64,000 nucleotides of DNA from Erinaceus europaeus (lineage: Eukaryota > Chordata > Mammalia > Eulipotyphla > Erinaceidae), in contig NC_080162.1 of the NCBI RefSeq assembly GCF_950295315.1, forward strand, positions 73,315,729 through 73,379,728. The letters run 5' to 3'. A program made the translations under genes and the position numbers. The notes under the pieces were generated by a model, which was given only the letters and a program-made list of their open reading frames with translations, made no database searches and was not told the origin of the DNA. Of the stretch, positions 47,701-53,604 are shown piece after piece; positions within the stretch are counted from its first letter, which is position 1; every line of letters begins with the position of its first letter.

Positions 47701-50474
47701 TTTTTCTTATAGAGGGTGAGACACAGAAAAGGACAGAGAAGGAAGGGGAGAGAAGGACAGACACCTGCAGCATTGCTCCACTGCTTATGCAGCTTTCCCC
47801 TGCAGTGGGAATGGGGTCTTCAATGTGTGGGCTCTACTGGGTGAATCACCACCTAGCTCACAAGATCTTTTATATTTAAAAATTAGTGTTTTGAGATCAT
47901 ATTATCTCTATGAATTTCACCTTTAAATTTGAGAGCCTGGAGAGTATGGCAAGGGAGAGATGATAACTAGAAAAAGTAACAATCTGTATAAACTGATATC
48001 TCTAAACTATCAAAAGGGATTCAGACAGTGGGCTGGGCGGTAGTGCAGTGGTTTAAGTGGACATGGTATGAATCGAGAAGCTGGTGTAAGGACCCCCCGG
48101 TTCAGCCCGGCTCCCTACCTGCGGGGTCAAGGGGTGTCACTTCACAAGCGGTGAAGCAGGTCTGCAGGTGTCTATCTTTCTGTCCCTCTCTCTCGATTTC
48201 TCTCTGTCCTATCCAGCAACAACAACAGCAGTGGCAACAGCAACAAGGGCAACAAAATGGGAAAAATGGCCTCCAGGAGCAATGGATTTGTAGTGCAGGC
48301 ACCAAGCCCAAGCACTAAATCTGGAGGCAGAAAAAGAAAAAAAAAATCTGTGTTGTTAAGTATATATAGAATGGGGAAAAGAGAAGGGAGGTCTTTTTTA
48401 ACAAGCTCCTGTTGGGGGTGTGAGGGAGAGGTCTGATAGTATATAGGGATAATTGAAAAGAGTGAAGCACATGAAGTGGCACTGAGAGCGGGGCACACTA
48501 GACCAGACCACAGCAGGGCAAGAACGGGCTTAGGGCTGATGGGAAAGTCCCAAGGTCAGAACCAAGTCTTACTGTTCTCTCCAATCTCACTGTCCCCTTC
48601 ATCATACGGCACATCACTTTGCTGGGAGAGCTTCCTAGGAAAAGTTGAGATGAAATGACAGAGGCAAGTGAAAGATTAGAAAGATGAAGTGCAGCAACTA
48701 AGGAGACACAGGTTTCTGTTTGGGAGTCTATGCCACAAAAGAAGAATTGTACCATTTGTCACTGGGTAGCCCATCTCTACAGGTATGCTCAAAGGCAAAG
48801 ACAAAGTAGATAAAATGAAGTGCAGGGTTAAAAAGTCAAGGACAGACACATCTGGGAGAAAGAAGACATACAGGGATTTGTATGTAGAGTTAATCTGCCT
48901 TTTCCACCCTTATTTTCAGTCCCAGAGTTCATGTGAGGGACAAACATGCATGAATCTAGAGGAAGGGATAGGGAGTGCTAACTGTTGATCCAGGGTTCCT
49001 GTGAGATGAGGTCTGGGGGGAATAAAAGAGTCCGAAAGCTATGACAGTCCTTGTCCTTTAGGTAGGAGTAAAGCAGGAAAGGGTGTGAGGGTCTTGATTT
49101 CAGCTCCAAGGGGCAGAGGGCGGGACGCAATACCTGGCTCTAAATGCATTCTTTTTTTGTTGGTTTTTTTATTTATTAGATAGAGACAGAAATTTAGAGG
49201 GGAGGGGGAAGTATAGAGGGAAAGAGACACAGAGACAACCCTGCAACCCTACTTCACCACTCATGAAGCTTTTCCCCTGTAGGTGGGGACCAGGGGCTTG
49301 AACCTGGGTCCTTATGCACTGTAATGTGTGTGCTTAACCAGGTGTGCCACCACCTGGTCCCTCAAAATGCACTGTTTGAGGAAAGATCCCTACAGGTATG
49401 TCAGGAGAGGAAAATTAAAGAGTCTGAATGAATGTCTGAAAGAGAAGAAGTAGGGAGTTTAAAAACAAGTATTAAAAAAACACACAAGTATTTAGAAATG
49501 AGCAGAAGGGGGAGTCAGGCAGTAGTGCAGCGGTTTAAGCGCAGGTGGCGCAAAGCCCAAGGAAGGATCCCGGTTCCAGTCCCCGGCTCCCCACCTGCAG
49601 GGGAGTCGCTTCACAGGTACTGAAGCAGGTCTGCAGGTGTCTATCTTTCTCTCCCTCTCTCTGTCTTCCCCTCCTCTCTCTATCTCTCTGTCCTATCCAA
49701 CAACAATGACATCAAATAACAATAATAATTATTACAACAATAAAACAACAAGGATAACAAAAGGGAATAAATAAATAAACAAAAATTTTAAATGAACAGA
49801 AGGTCAAGCTTGCACTGTAAGATGCAATGAGGCGCCCTTTCTCCAGACCTGGTCTACATCCTGAGGGTAAGTCTGGGGAAGGCTGGAGTCCTCAGTACAG
49901 AGTGTGTAAGGTCCTGAGTACAGAGATATCTAGTGGAAGCTCGAGACAGTACGTGGTCAGTTTTCTGTACAGTGTCCTTCTCTCCACCCTCTGGGGGTGG
50001 GACTTCGTGGAGTTCAGGCAGCTAAACTGTTAGGGATTGGGACGGCTGACACTCTAGTCTCAGTGCCGGATCCACACAATCCTGGCTGGACAGACTGCCA
50101 GGCTGGGCTGAAGACGGGCAATTCTTGGGTTTACAAGTCGTGCTGTGCCAGCAGTGCTGTGCCGTGCGGGGCACCGGGACAGAACACAAGCTCCCCGCCT
50201 GGGAGACAGCACCGATCGATCGTGTCCAGCCGAGGCCCCATACTTGCGAGGGCGGAAGAACAGGCCTCCAGCCCTCTTGGGCTTTTGCAGAAGACACCTT
50301 TCCCTTTGTTGGGTCCCCAGGTCCCCAAGCGGCGCCGTGTCGTACCTGGTCGCCGGTCCCCAAGCAGTAGTAGCCGTGCGTCACCATCTCCCAATGCAGG
50401 AAGCAGACTAGGGCGTCCTGCGCAGTGGTGATGGACGGCGCCGCCGACGCAAACAGAACCTCCAAGCCCGCCAT
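15632..50474 (-). CDS. PSMF1: Proteasome inhibitor PI31 subunit, complete gene in seven coding exons
   Basis: The join complement(15632..15683, 16223..16381, 17485..17538, 31861..32046, 39146..39228, 42029..42181, 50346..50474) gives 816 nt, 271 residues plus stop, the length I know for human PI31. Every junction has GT-AG ends and the phases agree (0, 0, 2, 2, 2, 2). PI31 binds the 20S proteasome and FBXO7; it was found as an in vitro inhibitor and is also studied as an adaptor for proteasome transport and assembly. Residues 1 to about 150 form the FP (FBXO7/PI31) dimerisation domain. From about 150 on the chain is Pro/Gly-rich with repeated Asp-Pro-Phe/Leu-Gly motifs, and it ends GYDDMYL, where Met-Tyr-Leu is an HbYX-type tail that enters proteasome pockets. 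No stop or frameshift interrupts it. The start is the ATG in the CpG island. Exon identity is very secure; splicing is inferred from sequence. Confidence 0.97.
15684..16222 (-). other. PSMF1: PSMF1 intron 6 (539 bp)
   Basis: Short intron with GTAAGT donor and TTCCAG acceptor. No repeat is recognised in it. Confidence 0.9.
16223..16381 (-). CDS. PSMF1: PSMF1 coding exon 6 (residues 202-255)
   Basis: Acceptor CACTTCAG, donor GTAAGT. It encodes [40 protein letters not shown] and [11 protein letters not shown], the Pro/Gly-rich region. The second codon reads Cys (residue 203) where I recall Pro in the human protein. Confidence 0.95.
16382..17484 (-). other. PSMF1: PSMF1 intron 5 (1103 bp)
   Basis: GTAAGT donor, CTTCAG acceptor. 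Mostly nonrepetitive, with no other gene seen. Confidence 0.9.
17485..17538 (-). CDS. PSMF1: PSMF1 coding exon 5 (residues 184-202), microexon-sized
   Basis: A 54-bp exon between acceptor GTTTCAG and donor GTAAGT encodes [18 protein letters not shown], with two DP-hydrophobic-G repeats. Both ends split a codon in phase 2, so skipping it would keep frame and delete 18 residues. Confidence 0.93.
17751..17945 (+). mobile_element. B-related tRNA-SINE with expanded TAAA tail
   Basis: GGGGGCCAGGAGTTCACTTA, ATGTGCAAGGACCTGGGTTT and a (TAAA)n run at about 17903-17945. The body is diverged and carries extra sequence. Confidence 0.75.
18580..18780 (+). mobile_element. Old tRNA-SINE
   Basis: GGTCTGGAGCGATAGTTTAC head, TGAACCCTAGTACCACACAG and an A-rich end. 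Confidence 0.6.
20349..20373. repeat. (CTGG)n short tandem repeat
   Basis: About six copies of GGCT/CTGG. Confidence 0.9.
20585..20872 (-). mobile_element. Old tRNA-SINE, reverse
   Basis: TTATTTTTTG tail side, GAGACGGAGACAGAGA body and AGCTCTCTGGCCC head remnant. Confidence 0.55.
21302..21400 (-). mobile_element. C-type tRNA-SINE, partial
   Basis: TACCAGAACACTGCTCATCT and GGTACTGGGGATTGAAGCTG. Confidence 0.7.
21405..21855 (-). mobile_element. Old C-type SINE split by a younger A-type SINE
   Basis: The outer element has GGTGCTGGGGATTGAACCTG and resumes as GGTGGCTAAGCTATTGCC. The inner A-type copy, 21528-21817 reverse, is flanked by CAAGCTGATGCTTT at 21514-21527 and 21818-21831. Confidence 0.85.
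22145..22305 (-). mobile_element. Old tRNA-SINE
   Basis: AGGGGGCTGACCTTGAACCT and GCTATTGCCCTGGCCC are reversed head elements of a diverged copy. Confidence 0.5.
22440..22600 (-). mobile_element. Old tRNA-SINE
   Basis: TGAGAGAAAAGAGAGAAGGA body and TAGTGCTGGAGCCTGAACAC reversed B box. Confidence 0.5.
23180..23322 (-). mobile_element. Old tRNA-SINE
   Basis: GAACCTGGAGTGTGTGCATG and TGAGCTATCTCTCTGGTCC. Confidence 0.45.
23590..23755 (-). mobile_element. D-related tRNA-SINE, reverse
   Basis: CACCAGAGCATCACTCTGGC and GATGCCAGGAATCAAACTCG are the reversed 3' half of a tRNA-SINE; a second fragment of the same family lies at 27905-27962. Confidence 0.65.
24070..24109. repeat. (CA)n microsatellite, interrupted
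   Basis: CA repeats with one GAGA interruption. Confidence 0.95.
24883..24895. promoter_or_regulatory. X-box-like palindrome GTTGCCCAGCAAC
   Basis: Perfect GTTGC/GCAAC arms with a three-base centre resemble RFX X-boxes (GTTGCCATGGCAAC). It lies in a nonrepetitive patch of PSMF1 intron 4. Binding is not shown. Confidence 0.3.
25133..25310 (+). mobile_element. Old tRNA-SINE
   Basis: GATTAGCTTAGTTGGTAGAG is a clear tRNA A-box region followed by CTTGAATGTATGAGGCTC. Confidence 0.55.
25641..25881 (-). mobile_element. Long-tail A-type tRNA-SINE
   Basis: CCTCCAGGGTTATCATGGGG to GCTCCTGGTGGCC is the 3' module, then GGATAGGACAGAGAAAATTG and a reversed head ending ACCACCCAGGCCC. Confidence 0.85.
25977..26184 (-). 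mobile_element. B-type tRNA-SINE
   Basis: Full reverse copy with GTGCTCAACCAGGTGCACCA. Target duplication GGTACTCTCAC lies at 25966-25976 and 26185-26195. Confidence 0.92.
26500..28560 (-). mobile_element. L1M ORF2 region, antisense, split by a SINE
   Basis: Read in reverse it is ORF2-type L1: GTGGGTAGCCAGTTATCCCA, GATTACTGTAGCTTTGTAGT, GGATTGCATTGACTATATAG, TTTTGTCAAGTGCCTTTTTT and ATGAGTTGGAAAATGTCCT on + follow the known L1 order. It is frame-broken and ancient. A long-tail SINE interrupts it at 27581-27899. Confidence 0.8.
27581..27899 (+). mobile_element. Long-tail A-type tRNA-SINE inside L1M
   Basis: GGGCTGGGCGGTAGGTAGCA head, CT-rich body, CAACAACAGCAGC and the 3' module TTCAGGAGCAGTGGATTCAT to TAACCCTGGAGGCA, then A run. 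Confidence 0.88.
29062..29247 (-). mobile_element. B-type tRNA-SINE
   Basis: GGACAGAGAGAAATTGAGAA, CACTGCTTCACCACTCATTA and CTGCTCAACCAGGTATGCCA. Confidence 0.85.
29300..29464 (-). mobile_element. B-type tRNA-SINE, body shortened
   Basis: TGGATAGAGAGGGAAGGGGG, CCTGCAGGTGGGAACCAGTG and CGTGCACCACCACCTGGCCC. Confidence 0.87.
30335..30455 (-). mobile_element. C-type tRNA-SINE
   Basis: GTACCAGAGCACTGACTATC and GCATAAACACTATGCTATCT. Confidence 0.75.
30669..30881 (-). mobile_element. B-type tRNA-SINE with 18-bp duplication
   Basis: Full body with CTCTGCTTCACCACTCATGA. TGTCCAAGGCTTATTCTT occurs at 30651-30668 and 30882-30899. Confidence 0.94.
31861..32046 (-). CDS. PSMF1: PSMF1 coding exon 4 (residues 122-184)
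   Basis: Acceptor CTCCTGCAG, then [40 protein letters not shown] and HTSRQPPW. The Trp codon is split at donor GTGAGT. It covers the end of the FP domain and the start of the Pro-rich tail. Two longer frames overlap it in other phases and are shadows. Confidence 0.96.
32859..33231 (+). mobile_element. Retrotransposon 3' end family, precise insertion
   Basis: A 373-bp element ends in an A/T-rich tail and is flanked by ATACATGGG at 32850-32858 and 33232-33240. Its end GAATTCTGGTGGTGGGAACT is also found in reverse at 44409-44505, so it is a repeat family. I do not recognise its class securely; an L1-mobilised element or L1 3' UTR is likely. Confidence 0.65.
33272..33559 (+). mobile_element. A-type tRNA-SINE, well preserved
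   Basis: GGGAGTTGGGCGGTAGCACA, intact B box GGTTCGAGCCC and the CAACAACAACATC tail. AAGAGGAAACTTT flanks it at 33259-33271 and 33560-33572. Confidence 0.95.
34620..35510 (+). mobile_element. Young 5'-truncated L1, ORF2 C terminus and 3' UTR
   Basis: It encodes the end of ORF2p: the [20 protein letters not shown] zinc-knuckle-like region (about 34817-34876), then [13 protein letters not shown] and, in another frame, [13 protein letters not shown]. Ends AATAAAGAAATTTTTAAAAA. A frameshift and truncation make it dead. Confidence 0.9.
36060..37105 (-). mobile_element. L1M 3' end, antisense, split by a SINE
   Basis: TAATACTATTCCATCATAAT, TTTATTTATCCATGCATCTG, TGAATAAAGCTTCTATGAGC and AAGTTGCTGGATCATCAGGG are the reverse-strand order of old L1 ORF2 ends. 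The SINE is at 36475-36780. Confidence 0.8.
36475..36780 (-). mobile_element. Long-tail A-type tRNA-SINE
   Basis: CTCTAGGGTTATTGCTGGGG to TGCTCCTAGAGGCC module, GGATAAGACAGAGGGAAAGT and a reversed head ending GCCTGGCCCC. Confidence 0.9.
37489..38813 (+). mobile_element. Young 5'-truncated L1 carrying an LTR-like insert
   Basis: ORF2 C-terminal sequence runs from TAAGTTGGACTACATCAAAT to a CCCAATAAAAAATACATT end. AAAAAGTTGGGGTT at 37475-37488 and 38814-38827 is its target duplication. About 355 bp of foreign sequence splits it near 37645-38000. The reading frame is broken. Confidence 0.88.
37645..38000 (+). mobile_element. LTR-like block inside the L1
   Basis: Starts TGTGTGTTGTGACACAGCCC, contains AATAAA at 37932-37937 followed by CCTTGTTTTAAACCTGCACC, and ends near ATTACA. 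This resembles a solo LTR with U3, poly(A) signal and U5. No clean short target duplication is visible, so the limits are approximate. Confidence 0.45.
39146..39228 (-). CDS. PSMF1: PSMF1 coding exon 3 (residues 95-122)
   Basis: Acceptor TTTTTCTAG after a long pyrimidine tract, then [20 protein letters not shown] and the end of the FP domain. It stops after two bases of an Arg codon at donor GTACTT. The 83-bp length fixes the phase needed by exon 4. Confidence 0.94.
39888..40336 (+). repeat. Paired repeat copy 1, split by a SINE
   Basis: TTAAAGATAATGAAGCATAC, AAGCATCCCCATGTAAAGAT and GCAGATACTTTTA recur in copy 2 at 40686-40838. An A-type SINE sits inside copy 1. Confidence 0.75.
39995..40276 (-). 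mobile_element. A-type tRNA-SINE
   Basis: Full reverse copy with GTTGTTGTCGTTGTTGGATA. GGCAGATACTTTTA at 39981-39994 and 40277-40290 is the target duplication. Confidence 0.94.
40686..40838 (+). repeat. Paired repeat copy 2, uninterrupted
   Basis: Shares TTTAAAGATAATGAAGTATG, TAAGCATCCCCATGTAAAGA, GTGAAAAAAAGCA and TTGCAGATACTTTTAAATGG with copy 1, in the same orientation and about 0.8 kb away. A shared old L1 3' UTR family is possible. Confidence 0.7.
40960..41035 (-). mobile_element. Young L1 3' end fragment
   Basis: TTTATTGGGGGGATTAATGG and ACAGTCGACAGTAAAATACA are the reverse of the L1 terminus seen at 35440-35500 and 56030-56090. Confidence 0.75.
41098..41328 (-). mobile_element. B-type tRNA-SINE
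   Basis: TACTGGATAGAGACATAGAG, TCCGGCAGGTGGGGACCAGG and GTGCGCCACCACCTGGCCCC. Confidence 0.9.
41329..41485 (-). mobile_element. C-type tRNA-SINE
   Basis: AGAGCATTGCTAAACTCTGG and GGATTGAACCTGGGACCTCA. It directly abuts the B copy before it. Confidence 0.8.
41575..41935 (+). mobile_element. B-type SINE split by a C-type SINE
   Basis: The outer B element runs GGGCCCAGGCGGTGGTGAAC to CTCTATCCAATAATAAATAA. Inside it, about 41715-41850 is a reverse C-type copy (TACCAGAGCACTGATCAGCT to CATTATGCTATCTACCCC), flanked by similar CTCTTTCACCA and CTCCTTCACTA. Confidence 0.85.
42029..42181 (-). CDS. PSMF1: PSMF1 coding exon 2 (residues 44-94)
   Basis: Acceptor TTCTCAG, 51 whole codons beginning [20 protein letters not shown] and ending MIINVL, donor GTGAGT. 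It encodes the central FP-domain strands with the [12 protein letters not shown] core. Too short and too embedded among repeats to stand out as an open frame. Confidence 0.95.
42245..42400 (+). mobile_element. B-related tRNA-SINE, shortened
   Basis: GGCTGGGCAGCGGCACATCC head, GGTGATGGAGCAATGATGAA and an A tail. Confidence 0.7.
42745..42885 (+). mobile_element. Old tRNA-SINE
   Basis: GGGCAGGGGAGACAGCTCAT head and CCAAGCCCCAGCACACACCA. Confidence 0.6.
43342..43556 (-). mobile_element. B-type tRNA-SINE
   Basis: GATAGAGATAGCCAGAAGTG, CAGCCCTGCTTTATCACTTG and TGTGCCACCAACTGGCCCC. Confidence 0.88.
43560..43765 (-). mobile_element. B-type tRNA-SINE, abutting the previous
   Basis: TAGATAAAGACAGAGAGAAA, GCACTGCTTCACTGCTCATG and TATGCCACCTCCTGGTCCC. 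Confidence 0.88.
44095..44270 (+). mobile_element. L1M ORF2 fragment
   Basis: AACTGGTAAAAGATATAAAC and TTCAACTTCACTAGCAACCA match the L1 ORF2 segment before the C terminus. Confidence 0.6.
44409..44505 (-). mobile_element. Retrotransposon 3' end fragment, same family as 32859-33231
   Basis: GACAAGATTGTAGGATAAGA and CAATTCCCACCACCAGAATG are the reverse complement, with changes, of the end of the 32859 element. Confidence 0.7.
44711..44749. repeat. (CA)n microsatellite
   Basis: Uninterrupted CA run of about 38 bp. Confidence 0.97.
45265..45447 (-). mobile_element. Old tRNA-SINE
   Basis: TTTCAGAGAGAAAGAGACGA body and GTGGCTTCAACCTGGGACTC reversed B box. Confidence 0.6.
45555..45705 (+). mobile_element. 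D-type tRNA-SINE
   Basis: GGTCTGAGAGCAGGTGCAGT head, GAGTTCGATCCCCCCACAGC and a CATTAATAAATAAATG tail. Confidence 0.8.
46803..47154 (+). mobile_element. Long-tail A-type tRNA-SINE
   Basis: Degenerate head, body CTGCAGGTGTCTATCTTTCT, CAACAACAGCAACATC and the module TCTCCAGGAGCCACTAGTGG to AATAACCCTGGAGG plus A run. Confidence 0.9.
47155..47390 (+). mobile_element. A-type tRNA-SINE inserted at the A run of the previous copy
   Basis: GGGAGTTGGGCGGTAGCTTA then an internal deletion in the head, CT body and CAACAACGACAACATC. Confidence 0.9.
47660..47862 (-). mobile_element. B-type tRNA-SINE, diverged
   Basis: GGACAGACACCTGCAGCATT and GAATCACCACCTAGCTC. Confidence 0.75.
48030..48346 (+). mobile_element. 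Long-tail A-type tRNA-SINE
   Basis: GGGCTGGGCGGTAGTGCAGT head, CT body, CAACAACAACAGCAGTGG and the module CCTCCAGGAGCAATGGATTT to AAATCTGGAGGCAG. Confidence 0.92.
49152..49363 (-). mobile_element. B-type tRNA-SINE
   Basis: TTAGATAGAGACAGAAATTT, CCTACTTCACCACTCATGAA and GTGCCACCACCTGGTCCC. Near-identical AAATGCATT and AAATGCACT flanks. Confidence 0.9.
49510..49789 (+). mobile_element. A-type tRNA-SINE
   Basis: GGGAGTCAGGCAGTAGTGCA head through CAACAATGACATC tail. Flanks AAATGAGCAGAAGG (49496-49509) and AAATGAACAGAAGG (49790-49803) differ by one base. Confidence 0.93.
50346..50474 (-). CDS. PSMF1: PSMF1 coding exon 1 (residues 1-43)
   Basis: Starts [20 protein letters not shown] and ends at Gly-Asp-Gln, phase 0, followed by donor GTACG. 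It begins the FP domain. The ATG sits in a GAGCATGGCGGGC context with a purine at -3 and G at +4, and overlaps a YY1-like ATGGCGG motif. Confidence 0.95.
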
Positions 50475-50730
50475 GCTCGCTCACGGCTTCTGCGGGAGGA
50501 GGGAAGAAGCGGGGAAGAGGTCTGGGAGCCTCCGCCTCCAAGCACGGAAGACTCCACTCAGTTGCACCCGCACTACACTAGCTGCGTCTCCACCTGCGAC
50601 CAATATGGAGACGCCCGGGGCGGGGCGCTGTCGCCGGAAATAGCCCCAAGCGGCTGGCTCTGCTGCCGAGGCCGGTCGGCTTGGAAATTCCGGCGTGACA
50701 CTGAAAGTTCCGCCTAGCAGTGGCATCCCG
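50475..50730 (-). promoter_or_regulatory. PSMF1: PSMF1 CpG-island promoter and 5' UTR
   Basis: CpG-rich, repeat-free and TATA-less. As written on the + strand it carries CCAAT at 50600-50604, a GC box GGGGCGGGG at 50617-50625, an ETS-type CCGGAAA at 50634-50640 and a second TTCCGG at 50688-50693. This spacing upstream of the ATG is typical of housekeeping promoters with start sites around 50540-50640. High CpG density continues into exon 1 and the first part of intron 1 to about 50040. Confidence 0.8.
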
Positions 50731-51959
50731 GTTCGTGTGGCCCATGACACCTGGGGGAATCTCCAGTTCCCCAGGGAATAAGGCAACTTGTACACAGTGT
50801 TGAGTTCTCGAGGAGAGATTACCTAGTTCTGAACCACGGAAATCTTAACCTCAAAATGTGGTGGGTGTATGTCAGGCAGTGGAGAGAGTCAAAGGAAATA
50901 CGACTGAAACATATTCATAGTAACGACGTTTATGCAATGCTTGCTTTGTGCCACGCTGTTCTAAATGCTTTAAAATTTTTTTTTTATTCATTTATTTCAT
51001 TCTCAAGACCCACTTCTCTAGTAATAACAGCAGCCCTACTTTACAGAAAAGTAAACATGCCCAACAGTGTGTGTGTGTGTAGAACTGGCCACAATAACAC
51101 AATGCGTTAGTGACAGAAATGCTATTGAAACCTGACTGTCTGGCTCCTAGGATAAAATTTGTAAAATGTTTATTGCGTGCTAGATTTTGTACTACAAATG
51201 TGACATCAGTCTATCAAAAAAGAAACATGGGTTTTTTTAGAAGCTAACATGAGATAAAGATTGGTTAGTTTTTTTTTTTTGGGGGGGGGACTGATTCCAA
51301 GAAGTAGCAGTAATGGAATGGGGCAAGGATAGAAGGTAGGACAGGCAAAATGTGTTGTGTGATCAACTCTGTCATCTTGGACACCTGGAGATCAATCATA
51401 CTGGGAAACTAGGAAATAGTATAGGACATGTGTCAGAGTGTACCAACTATGTTATAGGGATCTGGGTTTCCATAGATTGAGGTTCATTTCAGGTGACATT
51501 AAACAAACAAAACCTGAGGGTAGAAAATTGCATTTTAGAGAAAATATCTAGCTTTTGGTGCTTGGAGTTGGTTGCCGAGGAGTAAGCAGTTTAATTTGCA
51601 CTCCTGATATTGTTATTCCTTCGTTTCCCTTAAGATAACATTTAAAAAGAGAGAGGTAACAGTTTGCCTTTACAAAGTCTGTGGCCCTAGGGCCATAATG
51701 AAATAGGTATCAACATGTGTGTATTAAAATAACTAGATGAGCCCTGTGTCTTTTACTTGGGCTGCAAATCACCTGATGTTCAATATTGTGTTCCATCAAC
51801 AGAAGGACTTTCAGTGGATAGTAAGTGAGAATCCCTGGGATAGGAGGTTGCTTGACCCTTGCACTGATTCATTTAACAATTTCTCTGGACTTACCTCCAT
51901 CAACAAAATTCTCTGTGTTCCGTATGAGATATGTGGATGGCTGAGAAGGGAAGCAGATG

Positions 51960-52130
51960 GGAAGTATTTCCCTGGCTGGGCCCCCGTTGCCTAGGCAGTG
52001 GGAAGCCCATGCCAGAGATGAGGGCCCAGGATGATGGAAAAAATGGGGCAGGTGGCGGTAGCCACCAGTCCTTTGTTGCCAAGTGATAGCAATGTTGGTA
52101 TTCCAAGCTCTCTGTCTCCTTGGAAACCAT
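51960..52130. promoter_or_regulatory. Palindrome-rich nonrepetitive patch upstream of PSMF1
   Basis: It holds GTTGCCTAGGCAGT (51986-51999, with perfect palindrome TGCCTAGGCA), hairpin arms GGTGGC/GCCACC (52051-52066), GTTGCC followed by a spaced AGCAA (52075-52092), and TTCCAAG/CTTGGAA arms (52101-52125). No repeat family is recognised. A regulatory role is only an inference. Confidence 0.3.
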
Positions 52131-52389
52131 GAAGAGGTGGACTGAGGGTCAGGGTCCAGTGAGCATTGAAGTCAGATCATTTGCCACTGAAGTTATCTTT
52201 ATCTTTTGGCCTGTTACCAGCCCAAGCACTTCACCTCCAGGAAATCTTGTGTGACTAATACTGTTTAACAGTAACTGGAACCTAAGACTTCCAGTCTCCC
52301 TAGTCAGTGTAGTGCCCAGTATATTTGGAACTTGGAGGAGTTAATTTTCTTAATGACTTAAATATAACTGATAGTTTCAAAAGCGTATG

Positions 52390-53120
52390 TTTATTGTGGC
52401 AAAATATCTGTAACATAAAATTTATGTTAGCTATTTTTAAATGTGTAGTTTAGTGGTATTAAGTATATTTGTATTGTGCCACCACTACCACCATCTATCT
52501 CCAGCATTCTTTACAAGATTTGTTGAGTTTTTATGTGCATCTATTTCTTGGATCTCTATTTTTGGTTCTATTAATCTATTTGTCTATTCTTTCACCAACA
52601 CCACACTAACTTGTTTAATGTAGTTTTACAGTGAGTTTCAAATTCAGGTAATACTAATCATCTAACTTTGATTTCTAATATTATTTTCACTATTCTGGGT
52701 CTTTTGCCTCTCAAAGAAAACTTTAAAATAAGCATTTCAGTATCCGCAAAATTATTTGTTGGGATTTTTATTTGGATTGTATTGAACCTATTAATCAAGT
52801 TCTAAAGGACCAGAAACTTAGCCATATTGATCTTACTCTCCATTAACACAAATTATCTATCTACTTGCTTATTAATTTGATGTATGTATTTTATTTTTAG
52901 ATAAAAATTTAGTTTATCGTGTCTTTAATGAGTTGAGATGTTTGATGGTGTCTATGTGTCAAAATTTGAATTTTTTACATGTTCTGGTTCTTAGTCTCCT
53001 CGGATTATGATTTACAAATTCTAAAATTCTGCGGATTGTATTTTTACTTTGTTAGTAGTGTTCTTGGATGCACAAAAGTTTACAATTTTGAAAGTCTCTT
53101 TGCAAAATCATTATATTGTC
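52390..53120 (-). mobile_element. L1M relic, antisense
   Basis: GTGTAGTTTAGTGGTATTAA, ATTATTTTCACTATTCTGGG, GGATTGTATTGAACCTATTA and GCCATATTGATCTTACTCTC follow reversed L1M ORF2 and 3' UTR phrases, with losses between. Confidence 0.65.
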
Positions 53121-53257
53121 TCCCTAGTCCCAAATCATGATATTTACAATACTCCCAAAATTTCCTCATGTCACTTTGCAGTTAATATGTCTAACCTCTG
53201 GTCCAGACAACCACTGATCTGCTCTGGGTCTCTGTAGATTACGTTTGCCTTTTGAAA

Positions 53258-53312
<55 letters not shown>

Positions 53313-53322
53313 CGCGCGCGCG
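53258..53322. repeat. (CA)n followed by (GC)n
   Basis: About 50 bp of CA repeats run into TGCGCGCGCGCGC. Both halves are alternating purine-pyrimidine. Confidence 0.97.
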
Positions 53323-53357
53323 CTGGGGACCTAGAGAAGCAGAAGTCAGAATGGAGT

Positions 53358-53581
53358 TATCAGTGATGCAGATTGATTGCAGATAAAGGTTTGTGAAAGA
53401 GAATGGGGAACAGGAACAGAATTTTTCTGGAAACAGATGGGGAAGATACATCAACATGCAGTGACACCTGTGAAAGAAGAGGGGAAAGAATGGGGACTGG
53501 ACAGAAGGTGCCTCAGACTTTAATTTACTTTTGAAAAAAATCTCAGTCAATCCAACAGGAAGCCCCCAGTGTGAGGGTATC
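53358..53581 (+). repeat. Left arm of long inverted repeat
   Basis: Its reverse complement aligns along its whole length to 53861-54090. By eye there are about 13 substitutions and two small gaps over roughly 225 aligned bases, with exact blocks of 30 to 40 bases. The arm sequence is not one of the SINE or L1 families seen elsewhere in the window. Confidence 0.95.
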
Positions 53582-53604
53582 CCATAGTGTAGATGACCAG
53601 CAAT

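Larger units (their letters stand above)
42182..50345 (-). other. PSMF1: PSMF1 intron 1 (8.2 kb)
   Basis: GTACG donor, TTCTCAG acceptor. It holds SINEs, L1M pieces and a CA microsatellite. The first 300 bases after exon 1 remain CpG-rich. Confidence 0.85.

Noticed and set aside
50131..50541. Several overlapping 80-150 codon frames at the PSMF1 promoter
   Set aside because: CpG-rich DNA has few stop codons. Only the frame starting at 50474 matches a known protein, and only up to the donor at 50346.
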